A stretch of 64,000 nt of DNA from Bacteroidales bacterium (GTDB lineage: Bacteria; Bacteroidota; Bacteroidia; Bacteroidales; UBA10428), in NCBI GenBank assembly GCA_016928305.1, contig JAFGKY010000134.1, positions 1 through 64,000 on the forward strand, in the 5' to 3' direction. The translations under genes and the position numbers were made by a program. Shown piece after piece: positions 1 through 9,534 of this stretch; positions within the stretch are counted from its first letter, which is position 1; each line of letters begins with the position of its first letter. The notes beneath the pieces were generated by a model. It was not told the DNA's origin. It searched no databases and saw only the letters and a list, made by a program, of their open reading frames with translations.

Positions 1-3000
1 ACCATAAACGGTCAGGTCTCCGCCGGTGGCGTTAGCGGCAAATGCTATGGTGATATTGCGGGTTGTACCGCCGGTTATGGTAGCACCTATGCCGGTATAG
101 TTCCATACATAAGAAGTTGCATAGTCAATGGCGGGTACGCTGTAGGCCATGCCGCTCTGTCCCTGGCATACGATGGCCGTGCCGGTGATGGTTCCGGCAG
201 CGTCGGGCAGAGGAATAACATCTACTGTCCGGGTTTGTATTAATTGCTCACTGCAGCCATTGTTGTATGCCAGAACATTAAATGTTGTTGCAGTGGTCAG
301 CAAATCAGAGGGTAAATTTATGTTTCCTCCTGTCCCTGCCGCTGGAGTACCAATATTGATTATACCGTCGCGCAGCTGATAATTAAATCCGGTTTGGGAG
401 CTTTCCACCGTTATTATAGCGGATGTATTATCACAAACCGAAGGTGGTGCTGTAACCATAAGGCTTGTATTGGGTTGTGGATCGACAACAACATTAACAA
501 CATCAGTACCGAAAAGCGGACCATTTGACTCAATCACTGAAACCGAACCATTGCCTGTTGCATTCCAGGTTACATTGATCGAGTTACCCGTACCGGTTGC
601 CGGTGTTCCACCTACAACTGTCCAGGCGTAAGTATGTCCTGCAATATTCGGTGTGGAATATGTTACGGACTCATTCAGGCATACATTGGCATCATCGGGA
701 GTAATATCGGGGGAAGGTGTATCCAGGACGGTAATTGATTGAACATCGGTAGCCACGCATCCGTTGTATGTAGTTTCAGCAACCTGAAGTTGATAGGTGG
801 CAGCCGTTGCCATAGTAATATCGGTTGATGCAGCATTGGGCGAATCAATTGTTCCTCCGCTGGCTCCAATCCAGCTCCAGGCATATGTACTTCCGCTTCC
901 GCTGTTATCGGTAGTGTAGAAATTTCTTACTTCGCCTGCACCCACTGTAAATGTTCCCTGGATATCAGGGATGTAAGTGTCAAGTACAGTAACGGGATAG
1001 ACCGTTGGATCAGCCATGCCTGAACTTGAAGCATCCGATATAGCAGTCAGTTGAATGTTGTGTGTCCCGGGTCCTCCAAAATCAGAGCCTGTCAGTTGAA
1101 TGTTGAAGGTTGACGATCCGATACCCGATTGAGTATAGCTGTTGCCTCCGGCACTATAGGTTAGTGTCCAGTTCGGATTACCGGTTAGTGCTACGGTCAC
1201 AGTTACCACTTCGCCGTTGTTGCAAATAGAGGTAGGTGTTACGTTGGTAATCCTTGCGGTAACGCCGCTGACACCCAGTGTGAAAATATAAATACCGGTA
1301 GTAACCGGAGCTGTGGTAGATATTGTTCCTGCTGTGAGTGTACCTGAAACCAGGTTGCCCTTTTCTTCCCATTGGTTAGCGGGGGTCCATTCTGTAACAC
1401 GTGTTGAATATACCGATGCTATATTACTATATGCATCCCATCGCAAACGTATATTAGCATTATTACCTCCCGTTCGTGTTACAATCCAGTATTCGTTATC
1501 GCTTACTGAGGTAAGCGGGGGTAACAGATTTGACCTGCTGTACAATCCATCCGGATTTGCATTTATGTATTGAGCTGTCCATGTGTCGTAAGCACTGGTA
1601 TTGGAAAGATATATATTGCCATAACGGGCAGGTTTGGCGGCTGATGCATTGTAATTTCCCACCGGAAAATTGAAATATTGTCCGGCCAGTATTCTTTTTG
1701 CCAATGGTCCGTCAACAAACGATGCATCACTTGCCCCTGAAGCTGCATTGGTCGAAGTATTGGTTATGGTAAGCAGGTTGCTGGTTGTAGTGTTTAGTCT
1801 TCCGTTAAGAAGGACGAGCCAGTATGAAACCTCAGCTGAACCGTTCAATGTGACACCGGCCGCATTGTATATCTTCATCCGGTAAAAATGTTCAGGATCA
1901 GGAGTGTTGACCGTTTGCAGTGTACTTCCCTCGAATGAAACAGTACTTTTACCCGGTATAAAACCATGGGTCACATTGTCTGTCCAGTCTCCCCAAAGGG
2001 TTATATTTTTATAATAAACCGAATTATCGACCTGACTTTCCGTTATCAGCAAATTACCTTTTATCAGCAGATTTACATTCGCCAGTATCTTGTTGATTGG
2101 ACCGGTGAACTCAAGGTTCTGATACTTCTTATAAGTCGAGGATATGCTTGAAATGATTGTTCCGTTTGATCCGTTATATTCGACAGTGCTTCCCGGCGTG
2201 TCCATAAATTCAGAAAAGTCACCGCCCGGGAAAACAAACTGACCAGCCAGTGTATTGATAACAATAATACGACCGTCACCCCGCACATGTCCCAGGCTGT
2301 GTCCTACGGAATAGCCAATGTTTAATATTCCGAAATTATCGACCGAATAAGCTACCCTGTCGCTGTCAGCAATAAAAACAGTATGGTCATTTCTGATGAT
2401 TATTGGATTTCCATCGGGAGGGATTGTCGCAGGCGTGCCTGTATGTCCACCTATTGCCCAGGTTCCGGCTGTGTTCCAGTCGGCTCCGACAAGAGGATTG
2501 TCAATACCGGGAGCAAGGTAGTAACTGTAATATACCGGTTTTGAAAGAAAGTTTCCGGGTTCACCGCAGGTATATTCCCCATCGATATCCGTACCAGTGA
2601 TGGTTATGGTATTTGCATCGACATCCATCACACCGGGTTTCCCAAAATTCGTCCAGTTATTATTGTAATACCGGGCTCCTACATAGAGATCTTCATTTCC
2701 CAGGACATCAGCATCCAGATATTTATAAGTATGTGTAATAGAACTTAATCCGGTGAAGGGTGTACTGGAGACATGCCAGTAATATTGCAATTCATCTGCT
2801 AATGCATTGGTTAAGGAAGGTATTTTGATATTAACAGGTTTCACAGTAATGCTACCGGGTGATGTATAAGTGGCATCGAAGGTGACAGGAGTGTATTTTC
2901 CTGCCACACCTATAGGATAAGTAAAGGAAGAAGGACCTGCAGGGAAAACTCTTTTAATGCCACCATCACTCAGTACTCCGTTTGTGGTTATCCAGTTCTT

Positions 3001-6000
3001 GTTCGCTGGTATTCCCGGCGTACCGCCGATGGCAGCTGTTGAAGCAAGTGTCATCAGGTAATCGTTGATATATAAGTATCCTGTTGTAAGCGTAAGAGTA
3101 CCGTTTATAAGTATGTTGGCAGTGAGAGTTGCTCCGTTGGCTGCTCCGTTTGCAAGGGTAAGATTACCGAATTGCCCGTTATCATTACCTGCAATAATCT
3201 GGTTTGTTGAACCCTGCAGGATCAGACTTCCTGAACCAGTGGATGTGTGAACACTGTTGTTAATGATGTCCCCTTGTACTATTATATCCAGTGTTCCTGA
3301 GTTCATTAGCGTACCGCTGTTGATTGTCAGGGTATCTGTAATTGTAGGAACAAAAGCTCCCGGGCTTGTAAAGGAAATAGAACCGACTGTCTTATCAATC
3401 AAAAGCTTTCTGAAAGTTGTATTAACACCGAAAGAAGCCGTCTGTGTCATACCTCCGTTAAAAATGGTAGTATTGGTACCTGCCGTATAAATCCCGTTAT
3501 TGGTGAAATCACCAGCAACTGTCACATTCAGGCTGTTGCAGTTTAAACGGCTAAAGCCATCGTTGATGGTCAGATCACCTAACAGAACTAAAGGATTTAC
3601 CATTAAATGAACCACTGCACTGTCATTGCCGTCATATCCGTTAATAGTGAGGTTTCCGAGGGGACAGGATGCATCAACCTTGAAGTCCTGGTTCGGACTG
3701 TTATTCAGCGGAACAAAGGCTATGGTTCCGTTATCGTTAACGGCTGAATTAGACGGACGCAGGTAGACATCGCCGAACGTTACACCACCGCCATTATAAA
3801 TGTTTATCGTTCCGCCTGAAAAACCAAAATAACTGCCTTCATTGCATATTTCAAACTTTCCCCGTGTATTATCCTGATTTTCTCCGTATATGTTGACTGT
3901 GCCGCCCTGCTGCCTGTAATCGAGTGCACCGAAGGTGGTGGATGAATTTCTTTTGATCTGCCCGTTTATATTTAGAACACCGCCATTAATAACAATTTCA
4001 GGATTTCCTTCAGAAGAATATTCAATGCAGTTACGACGCACATTGGCCGGTGAGCCAATATTCAGCATTCCACCAAGCAATTCAAGCTTACCAATCAGAA
4101 ACAAGGTATTGTCTGTATTATTTACAGCTACGGTTACGGAAGCCATGCTGTCGATGCTCAAACAGGCGGTTACCGGAATGGTAAAGCTACTGGCCTGTGA
4201 AAGGTTCAACGAACCCTGCTTTATCCGGAAAGTCCCGTTTTTAAGGGTAACAGCCGGATCAAATGAAGTTGTTATTCCGGCTCTGACATTGAGGACAGGT
4301 GTCTGATCGGTACCTTTATCGACTTCGAGTGAATAAAATGTTTTATCTGAACCGGTAATGCTGGCATCGTTCAGTCCTTTAAAGTATACCCATATCCTTT
4401 CTCCGCCGTAATTTGCATCAAAAGTACCCGTGCCGGACAGGTTACCGTATAGCTCGAGTGTATGATCCACAGCGGTGCCATTCTGAACCCTGAATGTACC
4501 ATCTACTTCCATATCTTTGAGTACACGGATATGCTGAATATTGGTGTTCTGTACTTCAAAGATCCCTTCTTCTATGATAAAGTCCCGGGTTACTTGTACA
4601 TTGTGTACCGCAAGGGTGTTTGTGTTTACCTGTCCTGCATCTGCTTTTGTCAAATCGTTATATATGAGCAGGTCTGAATTCGGGAAGGTAATGGTAGTTC
4701 CGGTTGCAGGGCTTACTTTAAGATTATAATAATGATCGAGCATCAAGCCTGTTACATCTGAATTCACAGGTATTGTAATGCTGGCAGGTGCAATCGTATA
4801 ATACTCAACAGTACCTCCGGATTCGCCGATAAAATCGCCGAAATCACCTCTTGGGAAATAGTTATCACTGGCAATGCGCAGTGTCCCGGTACCCTTGACC
4901 CCCTGATCAGGAAAGGCCTCAAAATTATGACCGGTGAAATCTCTCAGATCGAGTGTTGAACCGTTGCATATCGACAGGCTTCCGCAGACCCTGCTGTTCT
5001 GATTCACAAAAACTGTATGATTATTGACGGTGTCACCTATAATGACTATGGTGTTGGCATCCGGTATGCTTGCACCACCCGGACCCCCGACTGCTGTTGC
5101 CGACCATGTTGCAGTGTTATCCCAGTCACCGTTGATTCCCGTGCTGTACCGGATCTGAATAGGAGTAAAAGCATCCGGTTCACCAGCTGTATAGTCTCCA
5201 TCAGCTTTGTAGGCTGTATCGTAGGTAGCAACATTGGTTCCGTCATTGACCAGAACAGGATTATTTATGGTTATCCATGTAGCAGCATCACTGTTTCTGT
5301 AAACGGCAGGAATATAGTTACTCTCGGTGCCGCTTACAAAATAATTGGAAAGGGGATCATACGTATAATTATGCACAACAGAACCTGCAGGAACGCCTGT
5401 AAATCCTGTGCTGAATGTTTTCCAATAACAGGCAAGTGCATTGGTGGTCTGTGCCAGCGGATGCCTTGCATTTACCGGTCGCGATGTAACAGTGCCGTAC
5501 GCAGCAGGGGCGCTGCTGTATCGGATTGATGCCGGCATATAATAGTAAGTGGCGTTTGTGGCGTTATAGAAGCCAAAGGGGAACAAGAATGCATTGGTGC
5601 TGTTGTATACCTTACTTATTCCGCCATCTGACATTTTCCCAGTGGTTTGGATCATCCTGGTTGCACTGAAATTTTTGCCCGTTCCTGTGAGATTATCAAA
5701 TACATCACCTGTTGCGCTTATGGAGAGGTTATTGGATCCAATATTAAACCTGGCCGCTGTATTGGCAAGGCGCAGGTCACCTGCAAGCGAGATATCGGCC
5801 TGTAACGAAACTGATCCTGCAGTTTTGTTCAATGTAAGGTTATTGAATACACCTGTCCCGTCGCCATTTATGACTTGCGAAGCCGTACCGGTAAGTTGTA
5901 TGCTTCCCGCACCACTCACAGGTTTAAAGTGGACTCCTGAATTCAGGACATTACCCTGAACCTCAAGAATCCGGCCGTTGTCAATGAAGGTACATCCATG

Positions 6001-8106
6001 ATTGAGATTGAATCCCGAACGAACAACAACGGGTACGATGGCACTGGGATTATTCAATGTCAGACTGCTTGTATTGGCCAGGGTTAAATTATACAGGGAG
6101 GGGTTGATTGTACCCTGAATATCAAAGATTTGTGAACCATTGCCATCAAAGCTCGTAGTATTGTCTCCCGGCCGGTATATACCGTTTGTCGACACTGTGA
6201 AATCACCTCCAATTGTCACGTCCACATCCGGAGCCGGAACCGTTGTATTCAAAACAGCATTGTTTTGAATCATCAGGTCGTTTAAAACGATAAGCGGCTG
6301 CGGTGCCAATGTTGGAGGAGCTGTTCCGGTACCGGGATTGGTATATTGAACAATCCTCAGATCGTTTGCTAAATTGGTTCCGGTAATATTCAGGTTATAG
6401 AACGGTACGGTTGAATTGATATAAGCATTATTACCGCCTGGAATATTGATATTAAAAGTACCGCCTGTGAGGTTGATATTTTTTGACAACGATCCAAACA
6501 TAACACTAAAATACATGCCGCTGCTTCCGGGGCTCATATCGGTAGCCGCGATGGTGGGATTTTCAATATTAATTACCCCGCCTGATATGTTTATCACATT
6601 ATCAGGATAGCCGAATGACAAGGTTGCATGATATCCGTGCGACGTGTTGCCTGAAAGGGTGACTGTACTGTTACCACTTACAAAAAACGCACCCCTGTGA
6701 TAACTGTTCAAGCTTGATGTTCGGATAAGTGTCGCCTGTAATGTGCTGTTATCAACAATAATGCTGCTTGCCTCCCGGGTGACAATGCCCCTGCGTTGCG
6801 ATGCTGTGCCATCATCCATGTTAAAAAGAGCATTGTTTGTAAGTTTAAGCTTACCGTATATGTAAATACCACGGTTGAGGTTTGAAATATAATACCTGAG
6901 CTGAGAGGCGTCAAGCCACAAAGCGGCATCCTCATCCAGGATGTAATACTGACTTGATAAAGCCGGTAATGCAATGTTATTTCCCAGTCTGCAGGTTCCG
7001 CTGAGCAGCCCTAATGCATTGAGGTTAACTATGTTGGGAACATCAGGCCCGAGGGCTGTTGGATCATAACTTGTATGTCTGTCATTGCGTCCGTATAAAA
7101 AGAACTGATCCGGTCCATCCGCATCGATATTTAATACATAAGTCTGATCTGTTCCTTTGGATATCTGTATACGGTAGAATATTGTTATACCATTACAATC
7201 AACATACTGGTCAGCATTTGCATTATTAAAAATAACATCCGACCAGCCTGCCTGTGCTCCTCCCGGAGGATTAGCGGTGTATACCGGTCCGGTCATATTG
7301 GTGAACCTTACCGTTCCTCCGTTATTGTATAGGTTGCCAGTAATAGTGATCTGGTGACTCCGGTTAGTCATCCCAAAAGCACTTCCGATATTTCTGTTAC
7401 CTACGGCTATCTGGCCATTCGCATTAACCGTTACATCACCATTGAAGTTAACAGTTAAGGCAGTTGTATTTGCATTGTCGCTAATACGAAACAGCCCTTT
7501 TTCAATGGTAATATTACCGTTAACGGTAAATGGATTTGAGGTAGTAACAAACAAGGCTTCATCCGTATTGTTGTTTAAATTGATAATCAGGTTGTTGTAT
7601 GTCACCTGCGAAAATGTAAATCCGGTCATATTCCTGTATTCGACTGTGCCTCCTCCGGTCTGGACAAAAGAACCGGCGGCAAAATTCGGGAATGTTGCTG
7701 TTGACAGGCGTAGCAGACCTGAACCGTTGAGTTGCGATCCAAAGCTGTGTCCGGTAGTGTTGGAAATATCCAGCACAGCACCCTCCTGTATCGTAACCGA
7801 AGCTACTGTCCTTCCCGTAGTTCCCATAGGGATCGTAACGATACGTCCATTCAGGATTATGACATCATCCGTGGCTCCCGGCATTAAATGCGATGGATTG
7901 ATCAACGTGGTCCCCGATGGATCCGTTGTCCATGTACGCCATTCAGTGTCATTCCAGTCACCTGACTGGTAGCTGTACCATGAAGTCTGAGCAAATCCTG
8001 TGGCGTGGATTACAGAAGATAAAAGTAGCAGTACAACAGCGTACTTTAGGATCTGTTTTACTGAAAAAAACTGAGGTACGGTTCCTTGTATCATTATTCT
8101 TTTCAT
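1..8106 (-). CDS. Giant modular secreted/surface protein (adhesin-like), C-terminus outside window
   Basis: The gene starts at the ATG at 8104-8106 and stays open for 2,702 codons to the window edge. I read the frame by codon in several stretches and found no stop. Residues 1-40 are a signal peptide ending near GFAQ. Three long homologous modules begin near residues 41, 985 and 1875. Each opens with a GDW..T.TW-type stretch. Each then has a GH motif followed by a TVEY-ending motif (nt 7635-7690, 4800-4860, 2178-2235); in modules 2 and 3 this reads FP.GDF..F....G.TVEY. Modules 1 and 2 close with DG(D/E)YT(A/C)GEP linkers. From about residue 2370 the chain becomes Ig/PKD-like domains rich in Y.W and G.I.V patterns. 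No enzymatic motif is visible. By family knowledge such proteins are exported by T9SS and act as adhesins or matrix proteins; that role is inferred, and the sorting domain would lie off the left edge. Confidence 0.85.
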   Translation of the reverse strand, partial: MKRIMIQGTVPQFFSVKQILKYAVVLLLLSSVIHATGFAQTSWYSYQSGDWNDTEWRTWTTDPSGTTLINPSHLMPGATDDVIILNGRIVTIPMGTTGRTVASVTIQEGAVLDISNTTGHSFGSQLNGSGLLRLSTATFPNFAAGSFVQTGGGTVEYRNMTGFTFSQVTYNNLIINLNNNTDEALFVTTSNPFTVNGNITIEKGLFRISDNANTTALTVNFNGDVTVNANGQIAVGNRNIGSAFGMTNRSHQITITGNLYNNGGTVRFTNMTGPVYTANPPGGAQAGWSDVIFNNANADQYVDCNGITIFYRIQISKGTDQTYVLNIDADGPDQFFLYGRNDRHTSYDPTALGPDVPNIVNLNALGLLSGTCRLGNNIALPALSSQYYILDEDAALWLDASQLRYYISNLNRGIYIYGKLKLTNNALFNMDDGTASQRRGIVTREASSIIVDNSTLQATLIRTSSLNSYHRGAFFVSGNSTVTLSGNTSHGYHATLSFGYPDNVINISGGVINIENPTIAATDMSPGSSGMYFSVMFGSLSKNINLTGGTFNINIPGGNNAYINSTVPFYNLNITGTNLANDLRIVQYTNPGTGTAPPTLAPQPLIVLNDLMIQNNAVLNTTVPAPDVDVTIGGDFTVSTNGIYRPGDNTTSFDGNGSQIFDIQGTINPSLYNLTLANTSSLTLNNPSAIVPVVVRSGFNLNHGCTFIDNGRILEVQGNVLNSGVHFKPVSGAGSIQLTGTASQVINGDGTGVFNNLTLNKTAGSVSLQADISLAGDLRLANTAARFNIGSNNLSISATGDVFDNLTGTGKNFSATRMIQTTGKMSDGGISKVYNSTNAFLFPFGFYNATNATYYYMPASIRYSSAPAAYGTVTSRPVNARHPLAQTTNALACYWKTFSTGFTGVPAGSVVHNYTYDPLSNYFVSGTESNYIPAVYRNSDAATWITINNPVLVNDGTNVATYDTAYKADGDYTAGEPDAFTPIQIRYSTGINGDWDNTATWSATAVGGPGGASIPDANTIVIIGDTVNNHTVFVNQNSRVCGSLSICNGSTLDLRDFTGHNFEAFPDQGVKGTGTLRIASDNYFPRGDFGDFIGESGGTVEYYTIAPASITIPVNSDVTGLMLDHYYNLKVSPATGTTITFPNSDLLIYNDLTKADAGQVNTNTLAVHNVQVTRDFIIEEGIFEVQNTNIQHIRVLKDMEVDGTFRVQNGTAVDHTLELYGNLSGTGTFDANYGGERIWVYFKGLNDASITGSDKTFYSLEVDKGTDQTPVLNVRAGITTSFDPAVTLKNGTFRIKQGSLNLSQASSFTIPVTACLSIDSMASVTVAVNNTDNTLFLIGKLELLGGMLNIGSPANVRRNCIEYSSEGNPEIVINGGVLNINGQIKRNSSTTFGALDYRQQGGTVNIYGENQDNTRGKFEICNEGSYFGFSGGTINIYNGGGVTFGDVYLRPSNSAVNDNGTIAFVPLNNSPNQDFKVDASCPLGNLTINGYDGNDSAVVHLMVNPLVLLGDLTINDGFSRLNCNSLNVTVAGDFTNNGIYTAGTNTTIFNGGMTQTASFGVNTTFRKLLIDKTVGSISFTSPGAFVPTITDTLTINSGTLMNSGTLDIIVQGDIINNSVHTSTGSGSLILQGSTNQIIAGNDNGQFGNLTLANGAANGATLTANILINGTLTLTTGYLYINDYLMTLASTAAIGGTPGIPANKNWITTNGVLSDGGIKRVFPAGPSSFTYPIGVAGKYTPVTFDATYTSPGSITVKPVNIKIPSLTNALADELQYYWHVSSTPFTGLSSITHTYKYLDADVLGNEDLYVGARYYNNNWTNFGKPGVMDVDANTITITGTDIDGEYTCGEPGNFLSKPVYYSYYLAPGIDNPLVGADWNTAGTWAIGGHTGTPATIPPDGNPIIIRNDHTVFIADSDRVAYSVDNFGILNIGYSVGHSLGHVRGDGRIIVINTLAGQFVFPGGDFSEFMDTPGSTVEYNGSNGTIISSISSTYKKYQNLEFTGPINKILANVNLLIKGNLLITESQVDNSVYYKNITLWGDWTDNVTHGFIPGKSTVSFEGSTLQTVNTPDPEHFYRMKIYNAAGVTLNGSAEVSYWLVLLNGRLNTTTSNLLTITNTSTNAASGASDASFVDGPLAKRILAGQYFNFPVGNYNASAAKPARYGNIYLSNTSAYDTWTAQYINANPDGLYSRSNLLPPLTSVSDNEYWIVTRTGGNNANIRLRWDAYSNIASVYSTRVTEWTPANQWEEKGNLVSGTLTAGTISTTAPVTTGIYIFTLGVSGVTARITNVTPTSICNNGEVVTVTVALTGNPNWTLTYSAGGNSYTQSGIGSSTFNIQLTGSDFGGPGTHNIQLTAISDASSSGMADPTVYPVTVLDTYIPDIQGTFTVGAGEVRNFYTTDNSGSGSTYAWSWIGASGGTIDSPNAASTDITMATAATYQLQVAETTYNGCVATDVQSITVLDTPSPDITPDDANVCLNESVTYSTPNIAGHTYAWTVVGGTPATGTGNSINVTWNATGNGSVSVIESNGPLFGTDVVNVVVDPQPNTSLMVTAPPSVCDNTSAIITVESSQTGFNYQLRDGIINIGTPAAGTGGNINLPSDLLTTATTFNVLAYNNGCSEQLIQTRTVDVIPLPDAAGTITGTAIVCQGQSGMAYSVPAIDYATSYVWNYTGIGATITGGTTRNITIAFAANATGGDLTVYG

Positions 8107-8289
8107 AAGGCAGGAATTTATGCTGTATCTAATAGATACATTAGTATATCAGTCAATTATACGAATAAAATTGTGAAAGTTTCTCTTTATTTTATAGCTA
8201 CTTATTAACATCGTTGGTGATGAATCAACTTTGAATGGATAAGACGATAGGAAAGGGCTAATATTGTTTGCTTTTCAGTATTGGCGGTT

Positions 8290-8297
8290 CAAACATA
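8290..8297 (-). promoter_or_regulatory. Candidate -7 box (TATGTTTG on minus) for the adhesin
   Basis: The minus strand reads TATGTTTG, a perfect match to the Bacteroidota TAnnTTTG -7 consensus. It lies about 184 nt upstream of the adhesin ATG. No convincing -33 element is seen and the distance is long, so this is tentative. Confidence 0.35.
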
Positions 8298-8338
8298 TAC
8301 ATGATGTGAATATGCAGTTTAATTGACAAAAGATAGTC

Positions 8339-8346
8339 TAGCTTTG
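8339..8346 (+). promoter_or_regulatory. Candidate -7 box (TAGCTTTG) for carbamate kinase
   Basis: TAGCTTTG matches TAnnTTTG. It lies about 110 nt upstream of the kinase start, and a TTGAC sits 13 nt further upstream, which is closer than the usual -33 spacing. Tentative. Confidence 0.35.
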
Positions 8347-8455
8347 ACAAATGTTGATAGTATTAATTTGGGCTCGTCAAATCAAGACCATATGATTGAA
8401 ATCATGCCAGGAGCATATTGCTTTTGCTAATTTTATACGTTGATCCAATGATAAA

Positions 8456-9448
8456 ATGAGTAAACTGGCTGTAGTTGCTTTGGGAGGAAATGCCCTGCAA
8501 CGTGACTTTGAAAAAGGAACCATAGAGGAACAGGAACAGAATACCTTTGTTACACTTGAGAATCTTGTTTTCCTGTTGAAAGACGGTTATGACCTGGTTA
8601 TAACCCATGGCAATGGTCCACAGGTGGGAGATATACTGCTTAAGAATGATGCGGGAGAGGCAGTATACGCTATTCCACAAATGCCGCTGGATATTTGTGT
8701 GGCCGGCACGCAGGGTGAGATTGGTTATATGATCGAAAGGATATTACGGAATGTGCTTAACAAACATGCGATTAAGAAAAACGTTATCGGCATTATCAGT
8801 CAGATTGTTGTGAACCATCAGGGAGAAGCATTCAGAAATCCTACAAAGAGAATAGGTCGGATCTATACCCGTGAACTGGCTGACAAGCTGACCCAAGAAA
8901 AGGGATGGTTTTTTAAGGAAGAACAGAAATCGAGTGGTGGTCATAGACGAGTTGTGCCTTCACCTGAACCTCTTGACATTCTGAATAAAGGTATCATTCA
9001 TCAACTGGTAAGGCAAGGCAATATTGTCATAACGGCAGGCGGCGGAGGTATACCTGTATACATTGATGACCGAAGTGATATAAGACCAGTAGAAGCAGTG
9101 ATTGATAAAGACGCGGCTTCGGCACTGCTGGCTTCTTCCATAGAAGCAGATGAATTTTATATATTAACGGATGTGCCATACATCTATCTGAATTACAAAA
9201 AACCCAATCAGCAGGTTGTTGAATTCCTTGACTATAAAGATACACTTGAATACCTTAAACAGGGAATGTTCGGGGAAGGAAACATGAAACCCAAAATTGA
9301 AGCAGCGCTTTACTTCATCAGGAACGGAGGTAAAAAGAGCATTATTACGGAAGCTACAAAGCTGGAAGACAAAAGATTTGGTTCTAAGATTACTTTAGAG
9401 TACGATCCGGAAGACCGGAAACATGTTGAAAACTATCCTGCTCCCTGA
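8456..9448 (+). CDS. arcC: Carbamate kinase
   Basis: The product is an amino-acid-kinase-fold enzyme that interconverts carbamoyl phosphate plus ADP with carbamate plus ATP in the cytoplasm. The 330 residues slightly exceed the usual length of about 310. Visible family motifs are ALGGNAL at the N-terminus, THGNGPQVG near residue 50, RRVVPSPEP near residue 163 and the glycine-rich AGGGGIPV near residue 193. No arginine deiminase or ornithine carbamoyltransferase gene is adjacent, so this is an orphan kinase here. It may serve ATP generation from carbamoyl phosphate or its disposal; the substrate source is unknown. The gene is flanked by the divergent adhesin and the downstream sensor and appears monocistronic. 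The identification is strong, the physiological role is inferred. Confidence 0.9.
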   Translation: MSKLAVVALGGNALQRDFEKGTIEEQEQNTFVTLENLVFLLKDGYDLVITHGNGPQVGDILLKNDAGEAVYAIPQMPLDICVAGTQGEIGYMIERILRNVLNKHAIKKNVIGIISQIVVNHQGEAFRNPTKRIGRIYTRELADKLTQEKGWFFKEEQKSSGGHRRVVPSPEPLDILNKGIIHQLVRQGNIVITAGGGGIPVYIDDRSDIRPVEAVIDKDAASALLASSIEADEFYILTDVPYIYLNYKKPNQQVVEFLDYKDTLEYLKQGMFGEGNMKPKIEAALYFIRNGGKKSIITEATKLEDKRFGSKITLEYDPEDRKHVENYPAP

Positions 9449-9507
9449 TCCCGAAAAACGTTTTGGAAGATAATTTGTGTTTGCTGTTTTATTTTAAAAA
9501 AAAATTT

Positions 9508-9515
9508 TAGATTTG
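9508..9515 (+). promoter_or_regulatory. -7 box (TAGATTTG) for the propeller sensor
   Basis: TAGATTTG is a perfect TAnnTTTG element 20 nt before the ATG at 9535 and implies a very short leader. A TTG lies 24 nt upstream at 9481. Confidence 0.55.
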
Positions 9516-9534
9516 TTTACGCATATTCTGTTTT

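Larger units (their letters stand above)
8107..8455. other. Divergent intergenic region between adhesin and carbamate kinase
   Basis: These 349 AT-rich bases separate two divergent genes. I see one perfect TAnnTTTG box for each direction (8290-8297 minus, 8339-8346 plus). I see no coding potential, no strong hairpin and no tandem repeat. The leaders would be long: about 180 nt for the adhesin and about 110 nt for the kinase. Confidence 0.5.

Noticed and set aside
3935-7972. Plus-strand frames at 3935-4306, 5017-5529, 5594-5959 and 7442-7972 of 120-176 codons
   Set aside because: They are antisense shadows of the open minus-strand adhesin frame; their translations are Val/Leu/Pro-rich without motif, and the minus frame has clear domain repeats.
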